The notes below the pieces were generated by a model. It ran no database searches and was not told the DNA's origin. It worked only from the letters and a program-made list of their open reading frames with translations. This document shows, in pieces, positions 34,389 to 43,210 of a stretch of DNA of 64,000 bases. Position numbers and translations under genes: made by a program. Every line of letters begins with the position of its first letter. Position 1 is the first letter of the stretch. Origin of the DNA: Thioalkalivibrio sp. ALE14 (GTDB lineage: Bacteria > Pseudomonadota > Gammaproteobacteria > Ectothiorhodospirales > Ectothiorhodospiraceae); the NCBI RefSeq assembly GCF_000376845.1, contig NZ_AQXY01000030.1:186001-250000 (forward strand), written 5' to 3'.

Positions 34389-34523
34389 TTACCGGCCCTT
34401 GTCGTTCTCGTGCATGCCGTGAACGATGAAATACCCGACGTAAGCGAAGAAGGCCACGATGCCGGCCAGGGTCAGAATCGTCAGGATCCCGATGGGCGAC
34501 TGAAACATGATTTCCATCAGCAT
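34389..34523 (-). CDS. 44-aa single-pass membrane protein (DUF3149-like)
   Basis: The short ORF reads from ATG 34523 to TAA 34389-34391, with GGAGGA six bases before the start. The product opens MLMEIMFQSPIGILTILTLA, has one hydrophobic helix at about 11-34 and ends in a short hydrophilic tail (HGMHENDKGR). The F-x-S-P-x-G-[IL]-L opening, one TM helix and about 45-aa length match my recollection of the DUF3149 family of tiny membrane proteins; this is from memory. It points at the soe copy 2 terminator, tail to tail, so it has its own promoter. Its role is unknown. Confidence 0.68.
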   Translation of the reverse strand: MLMEIMFQSPIGILTILTLAGIVAFFAYVGYFIVHGMHENDKGR

Positions 34524-34737
34524 GATCTTTCCTCCAGTTGGGTCCATGCACTCTCGACGCTAGCGCCCGAGCCCGGCTTCGGAATTGATCCAGATCACGC
34601 TCGCATTCGATCCGGCGAAGAATTCAATGCGGCCCTGTAACGGCCGTCTGGCCACCGCCCCTTGCGCGCGCATATCATTCGGGGCATCACATGGTTGATG
34701 TCGCGCCGGCGAACGGCCGAAGGCGCACGAGGTCCGC

Positions 34738-35244
34738 TTGAAACACTGGTACACCGTCCACTGCAAACCCCGCGAGGAGGCCCGCGCAGAGGCCAATCTG
34801 GCCCGGCAGGGCTATCACACGTTCCGACCGCTGATCCGCCGTGCCGCGCGTCGTGGTGGACGGCGTACCACGGTGACCGAATCCCTGTTTCCGCGGTATC
34901 TCTTCACGGAACTGTGCGACAGCCACGAAAACTGGGCGCCGATCCGCTCTACCCGCGGCGTCCTTGGCCTTGTCCGCTTTGGTCAGGCCCCGGTCCCGGT
35001 ACCCGGACCCGTGATCGAGGCAATCCGCCTGCGGCTCGATCCGGAGAGCGGCTGCCTGGACCTGACGCGTGCCGGTGATTTCGCCGCCCGCCAGCCGGTC
35101 ACGATAACCGACGGTCCCTTCCAGGGTCATGAGGGGCTATTCCTCGCCCGAACCGGCGACGAGCGCGTCATGGTTCTCATGCAGATCATGAACCAGAGTC
35201 AGGAGGTCGAACTGCCGGCCGCGGCAGTGGGGCCCGCGGCCTGA
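34738..35244 (+). CDS. rfaH: RfaH-type transcription antitermination factor (NusG paralogue)
   Basis: The 168-aa NusG-family protein has an N-terminal NGN domain (KHWYTVHCKPREEARAEANL, then TESLFPRYLF) and a C-terminal KOW domain (PVTITDGPFQGHEGLFL). The RfaH subgroup is suggested by the WY.VHCKP start and by the location away from the rplK/secE cluster where nusG itself lives. The start codon is TTG (34738), giving MKHW, with CGAGG upstream; no in-frame ATG fits. RfaH paralogues load at ops sites onto long operons such as polysaccharide or secretion loci. No target operon or ops element is evident nearby. Confidence 0.85.
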   Translation: MKHWYTVHCKPREEARAEANLARQGYHTFRPLIRRAARRGGRRTTVTESLFPRYLFTELCDSHENWAPIRSTRGVLGLVRFGQAPVPVPGPVIEAIRLRLDPESGCLDLTRAGDFAARQPVTITDGPFQGHEGLFLARTGDERVMVLMQIMNQSQEVELPAAAVGPAA

Positions 35245-35314
35245 GGCGAGCGCGGAGGTCCCGGGGGGGCGCGGTCGGACTCCGGCGTGTTCGGGCGGTG
35301 CGCCCGAGAGGATA

Positions 35315-35357
35315 GCTGCGCCGCCTTTGGCGGCTCGGCCCTTCGGGCCGGCGCAGC
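35315..35357. repeat. Cruciform-like nested inverted repeat
   Basis: Outer arms GCTGCGCC (35315-35322) and GGCGCAGC (35350-35357) enclose two adjacent small hairpins: GCC-TTT-GGC near 35323-35331, and GGCCC (35337-35341) with GGGCC (35345-35349). This three-way-junction design lies in the 235-bp gap between rfaH and the tRNA terminator. It may be a dispersed palindromic repeat. Confidence 0.45.
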
Positions 35358-35442
35358 CGCTGGCTGTACCGCGATGTCGGCCCGCTGCGCGGGCCTCGGC
35401 TCGAACGGAGGTTCGAATCGGGCCCTCGGGGCACACCCCCAT

Positions 35443-35476
35443 AAAGAAGAAGGGCCCCTGAGGGCCCTTCTTCTTT
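35443..35476 (-). terminator. Terminator of tRNA-Arg
   Basis: A perfect 15-bp stem, AAAGAAGAAGGGCCC (35443-35457) with GGGCCCTTCTTCTTT (35462-35476), loop CTGA, starts five bases past the CCA end of the tRNA. The pyrimidine-rich arm ends in TTCTTCTTT. Confidence 0.8.
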
Positions 35477-35480
35477 ATGA

Positions 35481-35557
<77 letters not shown>

Positions 35558-35741
35558 AAGACCCATAATCATACGGGCGGGGCCTCTATTGCGTCCAGCC
35601 ATATTTGACCGCCCTGCTTGGTTTGTGGTCGCGCCCGGCATGATGCCCTATACTCTGCGCCCGATTTGCGCGTACCGCGCGAGCGCTTTCGAAAGAGCAC
35701 ACCACAAGGCCACGCACGGCCAGGATCTCGGAGGGAGAGAA

Positions 35742-36602
35742 GTGGGAAATCAACCGATCAAGATGGACACCGGGAACAAGGTGTTGCTGTTTATCGCGTC
35801 GCTGGCGCTGCTGGCCACGGTCCTGTTTCTGGTGTCGCAGCTTGCGGGCTGGATTGCGGGGATGACGGGGTCCCAGGCCGAGGCCGTGAGTGAGGAGCGT
35901 ATTGCCCAGCGGATCGCCCCCATCGGTCAGGTGGTCTCCGGCGAGGTGGATACGGCGGCCGAGCCGGCCGACCTCAGCGCAGGCGATATCTATTCCAACG
36001 TCTGTGCCGCCTGCCACGACGCCGGTGTTTCCGGTGCCCCCATCAAGGATGACACCGATGCGTGGGCGAACCGCCTGAACGACAAGGGTCTGGACACGCT
36101 GTTCGACAACTCCATCAACGGCATCGGCGCCATGCCGGCACGCGGCGGTGACTCCAGCCTGACCGACGAACAGATGCGGGATGTCGTGGCCTACATGCTG
36201 GACCAGGCCGGCGTCGATCACGACTACGAGGGCAGCGGTAACGGCAATGGTAACGGCGACGCCGCGGGCGAAGACCCGGTGGCGACCACCGAGACCGGTG
36301 AAGCGGCGGCCGAGGAAGAAGCCGACGCCGTTGCGGCCATCGCGCTCGAAGAGGGTGACGCGGAGCGCGGCCAGTCCCGCTACAACACCTGTGTTGCCTG
36401 CCACGGCGCGCAGGGTCAGGGCACCCCGGTGTTCCCGAAGCTGGCCGGCCGTGATGCCGAGTACATCGCCGACAAGCTGGTGCGCTACCGCGCCGGCGAG
36501 ACCGTTGGTGACCAGACGGCCCTGATGGCGCCGAACGCCGCGAACCTGTCCGATCAGGACATCGCCGATCTGGCCGTGTACGTCGCGACTTTCGAAGACT
36601 GA
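35742..36602 (+). CDS. Membrane-anchored dihaem cytochrome c (class I, c4/c5-like)
   Basis: The 286-aa protein has an N-terminal hydrophobic anchor at about 13-40 and two cytochrome domains. Haem motifs are CAACH at 88-92 and CVACH at 217-221; Met ligands probably lie in the IGAMPARGG and TALMAPN stretches. The domains are joined by a low-complexity linker with alternating Gly/Asn (GSGNGNGNG) and then Ala/Glu-rich sequence. The start is GTG 35742, chosen for GAGGGAGAG upstream; a longer frame runs upstream into non-coding DNA. Such cytochromes shuttle electrons in the periplasm, plausibly to the cbb3 oxidase. A TATACT hexamer at 35649-35654 may be its -10. Confidence 0.88.
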   Translation: MGNQPIKMDTGNKVLLFIASLALLATVLFLVSQLAGWIAGMTGSQAEAVSEERIAQRIAPIGQVVSGEVDTAAEPADLSAGDIYSNVCAACHDAGVSGAPIKDDTDAWANRLNDKGLDTLFDNSINGIGAMPARGGDSSLTDEQMRDVVAYMLDQAGVDHDYEGSGNGNGNGDAAGEDPVATTETGEAAAEEEADAVAAIALEEGDAERGQSRYNTCVACHGAQGQGTPVFPKLAGRDAEYIADKLVRYRAGETVGDQTALMAPNAANLSDQDIADLAVYVATFED

Positions 36603-36625
36603 TCGCGCGGTCGCACTGCGACCTC

Positions 36626-36660
36626 AAGGCCCCGCCCGGGCTTCCCGGCGGGGCCTTTTT
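36626..36660 (+). terminator. Terminator after the dihaem cytochrome gene
   Basis: AAGGCCCCGCC (36626-36636) pairs with GGCGGGGCCTT (36647-36657), ending in a T-run to 36660. The A/T symmetry could also serve comM on the other strand weakly. Confidence 0.88.
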
Positions 36661-36669
36661 GTTGCCGGG

Positions 36670-38175
36670 CTACTGGGTGCGCCAGTGGTCAAGGGCACGA
36701 TAGCTGAGCGCCTCGGTCAGGTGCGGCGTTGCGATCTGTTCCACGCCGCCCAGATCCGCGATGCTGCGTGCCACCCGCAAGATGCGGTGATAGGCCCGCG
36801 CGGATAACCGGAAGCGCTCGGCCGCCTTGTCCAGCAGTCGCCGATCCCCTTCCGCCAGGGCGGCGTGGCGCTTGAGCCCCGCGCCATCCAGTCCGCTGTT
36901 CAGTCCGTCCTGGCGGGCCTTCTGCACTGCGCGTGCTCGTGCCACCCGCTCGGCGACGCAGGCCGAGGTCTCCGCAGGCTCGCGGGTGTCGGTCAGTTCG
37001 GCCGGCGGGATGCGCGGGACCTCGATGGCGAGGTCGATGCGGTCCAGCAGGGGGGCGGACAGGCGCTTGCGGTGCCGCGCCCGTTGTTCCGGGGTGCATT
37101 CGCAACGCTCGGCCAGGTCGCAGTCGAAGCCCTGCGGGCAGGGGTTCATCGCCCCGACCAGCTGGAACCGCGCCGGGAACTCGGCCTGACGGGCAGCGCG
37201 CGAGATGTGGATGACGCCGGTCTCCAGCGGCTCGCGCAGCACGTCCAGCACCGAACGGTCGAACTCCGTCAGTTCGTCCAGGAACAGCACGCCCTGGTGC
37301 GCCAGCGAGATCTCGCCGGGGCGGGGCGTGCTGCCGCCGCCCACCAGGGCGACGCCCGAAGCGGTGTGATGCGGCGAGCGGAAGGGGCGAGCCCGCCAGT
37401 CGCCGCGCAGGTGAGTACTGCCGCGCAGACTGTGGATGGCTGCGGTCTCCAGTGCCTCCGCCTCCTCCATGGGCGGCAGGATGCCGGGAATGCGGGCGGC
37501 GAGCATGGACTTCCCGCTGCCGGGTGGGCCGACCATCAGCAGGTGGTGGCCGCCGGCCGCAGCGATCTCCAGGGCGCGCCGGGCCTGGTGCTGGCCGCGC
37601 ACGTCCGCGAGGTCCGGGTGCGTGGGTGGCGCGGGTTCGGGCGGCTGGGCGGGCGTCAGCCCGTCGCGTCCCGACAGGGCGGCGCATACGGCGGTCAGGT
37701 GGGAGCCGGTGAGGACCCGGGCGCGACTGGCGAGGGCGGCCTCCGCGCCATCCTCCGGATTGACCACCAGGGCCCGTTCTGCCTGCGCCGCCGCGATCCC
37801 GGCCGCGAGGGTGCCGCCCACCGGTCGAAGTTGCCCGTCCAGCCCGAGTTCGCCGAGAAATTCGTGGCGTTCCAGTGCCTCCGCGGGAATCTGCTGGCTG
37901 GCGGCCAGGATCCCCAGGGCAATCCCGAGATCGAAGCGGCCGCCGTCCTTGGGCAGGTCCGCCGGGGCCAGGTTGACGGTGATGCGGCGGCGCGGGAATT
38001 CGAAGCCGCTGGTCTGGATCGCCGCGCGCACGCGGTCGCGGCTTTCGCGCACGGCCGCCTCGGGGAGGCCGACGATGTGGAAGGCGGGCAGCCCGTTGGC
38101 CAGGTGGGTCTCGATGGTCACCAGCGGGCCATGAATGCCGTCGATGGCGCGGGCGTAGGCAATGGTGACGGGCAT
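36670..38175 (-). CDS. comM: ComM/YifB-family AAA+ protein (magnesium-chelatase-like)
   Basis: The 501-aa protein has an N-terminal Lon-like fold without catalytic dyad (about 1-180). The AAA+ Mg-chelatase module follows: Walker A GPPGSGKSML near 217-226, Walker B GVLFLDELTEF and a C-terminal helical lid. In naturally transformable bacteria ComM is a hexameric helicase that drives branch migration of incoming DNA into the chromosome. It is widespread and not proof of competence here. It has an ATG start with little ribosome-binding site, and ubiK follows upstream on the same strand, 60 bp away. Confidence 0.93.
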   Translation of the reverse strand: MPVTIAYARAIDGIHGPLVTIETHLANGLPAFHIVGLPEAAVRESRDRVRAAIQTSGFEFPRRRITVNLAPADLPKDGGRFDLGIALGILAASQQIPAEALERHEFLGELGLDGQLRPVGGTLAAGIAAAQAERALVVNPEDGAEAALASRARVLTGSHLTAVCAALSGRDGLTPAQPPEPAPPTHPDLADVRGQHQARRALEIAAAGGHHLLMVGPPGSGKSMLAARIPGILPPMEEAEALETAAIHSLRGSTHLRGDWRARPFRSPHHTASGVALVGGGSTPRPGEISLAHQGVLFLDELTEFDRSVLDVLREPLETGVIHISRAARQAEFPARFQLVGAMNPCPQGFDCDLAERCECTPEQRARHRKRLSAPLLDRIDLAIEVPRIPPAELTDTREPAETSACVAERVARARAVQKARQDGLNSGLDGAGLKRHAALAEGDRRLLDKAAERFRLSARAYHRILRVARSIADLGGVEQIATPHLTEALSYRALDHWRTQ

Positions 38176-38235
38176 CCGTGCCCCCTCCGTTCGGTCGCCG
38201 GACGTCCGTGCCCGGCAGGTGGTTTTATCGAGTCG

Positions 38236-38496
38236 TTACTGCCCGGATTCGTCGCTCGGGCGGCCTTCCAGCGCGGCCACGCGTGCCTCCAGCTCGGCCA
38301 GGCGCTCGCGGGTGCGTTCCAGCAGGGCAACCTGGATGTCGAAGTCCTCGCGGGTCACCAGGTCCATGCGTTCGAAGCCGCTTTGCAGCGACGAGCGGAC
38401 CTGACGCTGCACGTCCTCCTGCACGTGGCGCACCGACTCCGGCAGGCTCTCCGTGATCCGGCGGGCAAGGTCGTCGAAGCGTTTGGAATCGATCAT
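38236..38496 (-). CDS. ubiK: UbiK/YqiC accessory factor
   Basis: The 86-aa protein of the BMFP family is an amphipathic N-terminal helix followed by a coiled-coil C-terminus (ALLERTRERLAELEARVAALE). It trimerises and helps the ubiquinone biosynthesis metabolon, probably by binding UbiJ and lipid. The MIDSKRFDDLARRI opening is typical. Confidence 0.9.
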   Translation of the reverse strand: MIDSKRFDDLARRITESLPESVRHVQEDVQRQVRSSLQSGFERMDLVTREDFDIQVALLERTRERLAELEARVAALEGRPSDESGQ

Positions 38497-38560
38497 GCGG
38501 TGGTCTCCTGACGCGTGTAGTGGGTTGCTCCCAGTGTAGCGCGGCTGCCCGGGGCCGCGG

Positions 38561-39310
38561 CTACTGCGATGCCGAACGCCCGCCGTCCACCGGGATCACC
38601 TGTCCGGTAATGTAGGGCGCGTCCAGCAACAGGAAGCGCACGGTGCGCGCGATATCCTCGGGGCTGCCCTCTCGCTTGAGGGCGGTGCGTTCGATCATGG
38701 CCTCGTGGGTCCCGGTGTTCTCCGCGTCCTCGGGGGCGAGGATCGCCCCGGGGGCCACGCCGTTGACCCGCACGCCCGGTCCCAGTTCGCGGGCGTAGGC
38801 CTGGGTCAGGGCCCAGAGGCCGGCCTTGGCCGCCGAATACACCGGGTAGCCCTTCAGCGGCCGCAGGGCGTGGATGTCGACGATGTTCACGACCGCGCCC
38901 TGCGCCCGCTGTAGCGCCGGATTGCAGGCCTGGGTCAGAAAGGTCGGGGCCTTCAGGTTGGAGCCGACCAGGTCATCCCAGTCCTGCTGCGTGATCTCGC
39001 CCACCGCAGTCGGGTAGAAGGTCGAGGCGTTGTTGACCAGAAAATCCAGGCGGCCCCACGCATCCTCGGCCTCGCGGGCCAGGCGTTCGATGCCGCCCGG
39101 GTCGAGCAGATCGGCCTGCAGGGTGAGGGCGCTGTCGGGGCGTTGCGCATTCAGTTCGGTGGCGAGGGCCTCGGCATCCGCTTCCGAACCGCGGTAATGA
39201 ATCAGCACCCGCAGCCCGGCCGCGTGCAGCGTGCGGGCAATGGTCGCGCCCACCCGCCGCGCGGCACCGGTAATCAGCACCACCCGTGCCGGGCCGGATG
39301 TCCGGTTCAT
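38561..39310 (-). CDS. Pteridine reductase / FolM-like short-chain dehydrogenase
   Basis: The 249-aa SDR has the cofactor motif TGAARRVG (16-23), whose Arg pair signals NADPH. It also has NNAS near 96-99 and the catalytic Tyr-x3-Lys in YSAAKAG. The C-terminus ITGQVIPVDGGRS is family-typical. The TGAARRVGATIARTLH pattern is that of PTR1/FolM pteridine reductases, which reduce dihydrobiopterin/dihydrofolate. The start at 39310 (MNRTSGPARV) is chosen; an upstream Met at 39367 would run into the divergent gene's start. Confidence 0.85.
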   Translation of the reverse strand: MNRTSGPARVVLITGAARRVGATIARTLHAAGLRVLIHYRGSEADAEALATELNAQRPDSALTLQADLLDPGGIERLAREAEDAWGRLDFLVNNASTFYPTAVGEITQQDWDDLVGSNLKAPTFLTQACNPALQRAQGAVVNIVDIHALRPLKGYPVYSAAKAGLWALTQAYARELGPGVRVNGVAPGAILAPEDAENTGTHEAMIERTALKREGSPEDIARTVRFLLLDAPYITGQVIPVDGGRSASQ

Positions 39311-39365
39311 GCTGTCGGCTTGCCCCTGCGCCACGTCTGTCCCCGGGTTGGTACCATTCGCTGCC

Positions 39366-40574
39366 ATGATGCCGCCGAAACCTAGCACAAATACCACGGA
39401 CGCCACGGACGATCGGGTTGCCCGGGAGATCGCCGCGCGCCTGCGCACCTACCTGCAACAGAGTATTGCCGCGGGCGAGGGGTTCCTTCCGTTCGTCGAT
39501 TACATGCAGGCCGCGCTGTATGCGCCGCGCCTGGGGTATTACGTCAACGGCGCGCACAAGCTGGGCGAGGGCGGGGACTTCGTTACGGCGCCCGAGCTCT
39601 CGCCGCTGTTCGGCGAGACCCTGGCCACCTGGCTGGCCCCGGTTCTGCGGGACGACCTCGATGGCAGCGGCACGCTGCTCGAGTTCGGTGCCGGCAGTGG
39701 CCGCCTGGCGGCGGACGTGATCACGACCCTGCGTGAGCTGGGGGTCGCCTGGGCCCGCTACTGGATCATCGAGGTGAGCCCGGACCTGCGGGCCCGGCAG
39801 CAGGCGCACCTGGAGTCGGTGCTTGCGCCCGAGGAGTACGCCCGGGTGGCCTGGCTGGACGCCTTGCCCGGCACCCCCGTTCGCGGCGTGGTGCTCGCCA
39901 ACGAGGTACTCGATGCCCTGCCGGTGGAGCTGTTCCGCTGGCGCGAGGGCCGGGTGTGGCAGGTCGGGGTCACGAGCGACGCGGGAGGGGCCCTGACCCT
40001 GGCCGAACGCGAGGCACCGTCCGCCCTGGCCGAACCGGTCGCGCATCTGCAGGCCGAGCATGGCCCGTGGCCCGAAGGTTATCTGTCCGAGTGGCGCCCG
40101 GCGCAGGCGGCGTGGGTGAGCGCGCTGGCCGGGGTGCTGGAGCAGGGGGTGGCCGTGCTCGTCGACTACGGCTTCCCGCGGGCCGCCTACTACGCCCCGG
40201 AGCGTCACCAGGGGACGCTGGTTGGCTATTACCGTCAGCAGCTGATCCAGGATCCGCTGGCTCACCCGGGGCTGATGGACTTGACCGCGAGCGTCGATTT
40301 TACCGGGGTAGCCGAGGCTGCGGACGCCGCGGGCCTGGACGTCCTGGCCTATGCCGGCCAGGGCGAGTTCCTGCTGGGGGCGGGGCTGCCGGAACGCTTC
40401 GAGGCGCGCGTGGGGAGCGGCGAGGACGCCCGTGTGACCATGCAGGCGGCGCAGGCCGTGCGTATGCTGACGCTGCCGGGCGAGATGGGCGAGCGCTTTC
40501 AGGTCATGGCCCTGGGGCGAGGCTGTACGCATCTGCCGCTCCAGGGGTTTCCGGATCGGCGGGGGCGCCTGTGA
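39366..40574 (+). CDS. MidA/NDUFAF7-family SAM-dependent methyltransferase
   Basis: The 402-aa protein belongs to the COG1565 methyltransferase family, whose mitochondrial member methylates an Arg of complex I. The SAM site is [16 protein letters not shown] near 112-127, and [12 protein letters not shown] follows. The family motif [27 protein letters not shown] appears as two parts near 64-90, and [14 protein letters not shown] near 185. A complex I-assembly role in bacteria is unproven. It is divergent from the pteridine reductase and reads toward tsaD. The start ATGATG at 39366 is preceded by TGCC only; ribosome-binding site weak. Confidence 0.87.
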   Translation: MMPPKPSTNTTDATDDRVAREIAARLRTYLQQSIAAGEGFLPFVDYMQAALYAPRLGYYVNGAHKLGEGGDFVTAPELSPLFGETLATWLAPVLRDDLDGSGTLLEFGAGSGRLAADVITTLRELGVAWARYWIIEVSPDLRARQQAHLESVLAPEEYARVAWLDALPGTPVRGVVLANEVLDALPVELFRWREGRVWQVGVTSDAGGALTLAEREAPSALAEPVAHLQAEHGPWPEGYLSEWRPAQAAWVSALAGVLEQGVAVLVDYGFPRAAYYAPERHQGTLVGYYRQQLIQDPLAHPGLMDLTASVDFTGVAEAADAAGLDVLAYAGQGEFLLGAGLPERFEARVGSGEDARVTMQAAQAVRMLTLPGEMGERFQVMALGRGCTHLPLQGFPDRRGRL

Positions 40575-40650
40575 GAACCGGCTTCCACCCAATGGCGCGG
40601 CCGTTCAGGGGCTGTTTGGTACGGTCCTCGAAACCGGGCATGCTGCCATC

Positions 40651-41673
40651 ATGAAAGTACTGGGGATCGAGACCTCCTGCGACGAGACGGGCGTGGCCCT
40701 GATCGATGCCGAAAAAGGCCTGCTCGCGCACCGGCTGTACAGCCAGACAGACCTGCACGCGGTCTACGGTGGCGTGGTGCCCGAGCTGGCCTCGCGCGAC
40801 CACATCCGGCGGCTCCTGCCGCTGGTGCGCACGGTACTGGAGGAGGCGGGCGTGGATGGGCGCGACCTGGATGCGGTTGCCTACACCGGCGGGCCCGGGC
40901 TGTTGGGGGCGCTGCTGACCGGGGCCTCGGTCGCGCGCTCCCTGGCCTGGGGCTGGGGCATCCCCGCGCTGGCGGTGCACCATCTGGAGGGGCACCTGCT
41001 GGCGCCGTTCCTGGAGGACACCGGGCTCGATTTCCCGTTTCTGGTGCTGCAGGTCTCTGGCGGACATACCCAGCTGATCCATGCACGGGCCCTGGGCGAC
41101 TATGACCTGATCGGCGAGAGCATCGACGACGCCGCCGGCGAGGCCTTCGACAAGACGGCCAAGCTGCTGGGGCTGGGCTATCCGGGCGGTCCGGCGCTGG
41201 CACGCCTGGCCGAACGCGGGGCGCCGGGCGCCCTGCGGCTGCCGCGCCCGATGCTGGATCGACCGGGCCTGGACATGAGCTTCTCCGGGCTGAAGACCGC
41301 AGTCCTGACCGCGTTGAAGAAGCAGGCCTGGCGCCCGGAGGATGTCGCCCGCGCCTTCGAGGAGGCGGTCACCGACACCCTGGTGGAAAAGACCCGGCGT
41401 GGCCTGGAGCAAAGCGGGGCCCCTGGACTGGTGGTGGCGGGTGGAGTAGCCGCCAACACCACGCTGCGCGCCGGGCTGAAGGCCATGGCGCAACGTCAGG
41501 GGGTGCCCGTGTACTTCCCGCGTCCGGAGTTCTGTACCGACAACGGGGCGATGATCGCGCTGGCCGGCCTGCGCCGGCTGCAGGCCGGCGCCCTGGGGGA
41601 TACCGGGGCGCCGGTTGTGGCGGCGCGGGCGCGCTGGCCCCTGGCGGAACTGGGGGCCCCGGTTCCGGCCTGA
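40651..41673 (+). CDS. tsaD: tRNA N6-adenosine threonylcarbamoyltransferase TsaD
   Basis: The 340-aa ASKHA-fold enzyme transfers threonylcarbamoyl to A37 of ANN-decoding tRNAs with TsaB and TsaE. The start [17 protein letters not shown] is canonical. Metal ligands are in [10 protein letters not shown] (near 111-120), and nucleotide-site motifs are GGHTQL and [13 protein letters not shown]. Length is normal. It is not beside rpsU/rpoD here, the commoner gammaproteobacterial neighbourhood. Confidence 0.96.
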   Translation: MKVLGIETSCDETGVALIDAEKGLLAHRLYSQTDLHAVYGGVVPELASRDHIRRLLPLVRTVLEEAGVDGRDLDAVAYTGGPGLLGALLTGASVARSLAWGWGIPALAVHHLEGHLLAPFLEDTGLDFPFLVLQVSGGHTQLIHARALGDYDLIGESIDDAAGEAFDKTAKLLGLGYPGGPALARLAERGAPGALRLPRPMLDRPGLDMSFSGLKTAVLTALKKQAWRPEDVARAFEEAVTDTLVEKTRRGLEQSGAPGLVVAGGVAANTTLRAGLKAMAQRQGVPVYFPRPEFCTDNGAMIALAGLRRLQAGALGDTGAPVVAARARWPLAELGAPVPA

Positions 41674-41720
41674 CCGGTCCGGAGCCGGGTTGCCCGGGCG
41701 GTCGCCCGAATCGTCGGCGT

Positions 41721-42338
41721 TCAGTCCCCGGAGCCGGCAGTACGGTCTTTCTTCTGGCCGATCCGCGATTCCTCGCCGCGCATCAGGCGGCGGATGTTGC
41801 TGTCGTGGCGGATGAACAGGATCACGCTCATCAGCGCCACCGCGGCACTGATCCAGTGGTCCATGCCCAGGAGCACGGTGTAGACCGGGGCCATGCCGGC
41901 GGCCACCAGCGCGGCCAGGGACGAATAGCGCCAGATGGCGGCGACCACCAGCCAGGTGAGCAGGACCAGCCCGCCGGCCAGGGGGCTGATTCCCAGAATC
42001 ACGCCGAGCGCGGTGGCCACGCCCTTGCCGCCCTGGAAGCGGTAGTAGACCGGGAACACGTGTCCGAGGAAGGCCGCCAGACCGATCAGGCCGATCGCCC
42101 AGCCGGGGAACAGGTCCAGCTGCAGGGCGACGAACACGGGCAGCCAGCCCTTGCCGACGTCCCCGATGAGCGTGATGATGGCCGCCTTCTTGCCGCCCGA
42201 GCGCAGGACATTCGTGGCGCCGGGGTTCTTCGAGCCGGTGGTACGCGGGTCCGGCAGGCGCAGCAGTTTGCTGACCAGAATGGCCGTGGAAAGCGATCCC
42301 AGCAGATACGCGATGATGATGCCGATTGTAATTGCCAT
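41721..42338 (-). CDS. plsY: Acyl-phosphate:glycerol-3-phosphate acyltransferase
   Basis: The 205-aa protein has five predicted membrane helices. PlsY motifs are GSxxxA (LLGSLSTAILVSKL), SKNPGATNVLR and GGKGVAT, with GHVFPVYYRFQ between. It makes lysophosphatidate for phospholipid synthesis. It is convergent with tsaD, its usual syntenic partner. Confidence 0.95.
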   Translation of the reverse strand: MAITIGIIIAYLLGSLSTAILVSKLLRLPDPRTTGSKNPGATNVLRSGGKKAAIITLIGDVGKGWLPVFVALQLDLFPGWAIGLIGLAAFLGHVFPVYYRFQGGKGVATALGVILGISPLAGGLVLLTWLVVAAIWRYSSLAALVAAGMAPVYTVLLGMDHWISAAVALMSVILFIRHDSNIRRLMRGEESRIGQKKDRTAGSGD

Positions 42339-42373
42339 GTACGGTCAGCCTGCCTGCGCGGATGGGCGAGTGA

Positions 42374-43210
42374 ATGCGAGCGCACATGATACGCAAGCCG
42401 ATGGCTGCCGTTCAGGGCGCTGACATGGGGGGCGCGGATTCGCGGGCGCGTGCCCCGACGCTGGTGCTGCTGCATGGCTGGGGCTTCTCTGGCGCGGTCT
42501 GGGCGCCGCTGCGGGCCGAATTGCCGGCGGCGACGCGGGTGCTGGCGCCGGATCTGCCCGGGCACGGGGCCGCGGGCGAGGGCGGACGGCTGGCGGATGC
42601 CGAGGACGCCGCCGCGGCGCTGATCGCCGCGCTGCCCGCCGATGTCGAGTACCCAGTATGGGCTGGATGGTCCCTGGGCGGGCTGGTCGCGCTCGCGGCC
42701 GCACGGCAATGGTCCGGGCCCCAGGGGCTCATGCTGATCGGTGCGACGCCACGCTTTGTCCGTGGCGACGATTGGCCGGCCGCCCTGCCACCGGCCGAGC
42801 TGGAGGATTTCCGTGCCGCCCTGGGGGGCGACCGTCGCCGGCTGGGGCGGCGCCTGGCCATGCTCTGTGCCCGCGGCAGTCCCGACGCGGCCTCGCTGGC
42901 GCGTGAACTGGTCGCAGAGATGCAGGCGGCTCCGGCCTCGCCGGAAGGCCTTGCGGCCGGTCTTGACCTGTTGCAGGGCGCGGACCTGCGCGCCGCGTGG
43001 GCCGGACTGCGGGCGCCGGCGGCGTTCTGGCTGGAGCCGGAGGACGCGCTGGTGCCCGCCGCAGTGGAGGCCGAGTTGCGAACCCTGCGGCCCGACTGCC
43101 GGGTGGGGCAGGGTGCGGGCGGCCACGCGGAGTGGTTTGCGCGGCCGGAGCCACTGGCCCTTTTTGTTTCCGAGTTCCTGGATCACTGCAGTGCAGGGGA
43201 GTCCGCATGA
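42374..43210 (+). CDS. bioH: Pimeloyl-ACP methyl ester carboxylesterase BioH
   Basis: The 278-aa alpha/beta hydrolase has the oxyanion HGWGFSG near 35-41, nucleophile Ser in AGWSLGG near 96-102, and the C-terminal His in GGHAEWF. The GWGF and GWSLGG motifs and direct overlap with bioC (ATGA at 43207-43210) identify it as BioH. It frees pimeloyl-ACP for biotin synthesis. Several in-frame Met codons (42374, 42386, 42401, 42425) leave the exact start unsettled. Confidence 0.88.
   Translation: MRAHMIRKPMAAVQGADMGGADSRARAPTLVLLHGWGFSGAVWAPLRAELPAATRVLAPDLPGHGAAGEGGRLADAEDAAAALIAALPADVEYPVWAGWSLGGLVALAAARQWSGPQGLMLIGATPRFVRGDDWPAALPPAELEDFRAALGGDRRRLGRRLAMLCARGSPDAASLARELVAEMQAAPASPEGLAAGLDLLQGADLRAAWAGLRAPAAFWLEPEDALVPAAVEAELRTLRPDCRVGQGAGGHAEWFARPEPLALFVSEFLDHCSAGESA

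Noticed and set aside
35409-35424. GGTTCGAATC-like T-loop motif near the tRNA, as a possible attachment-site remnant
   Set aside because: It lies on the opposite strand to tRNA-Arg and is too short; no integrase or direct repeat is present.
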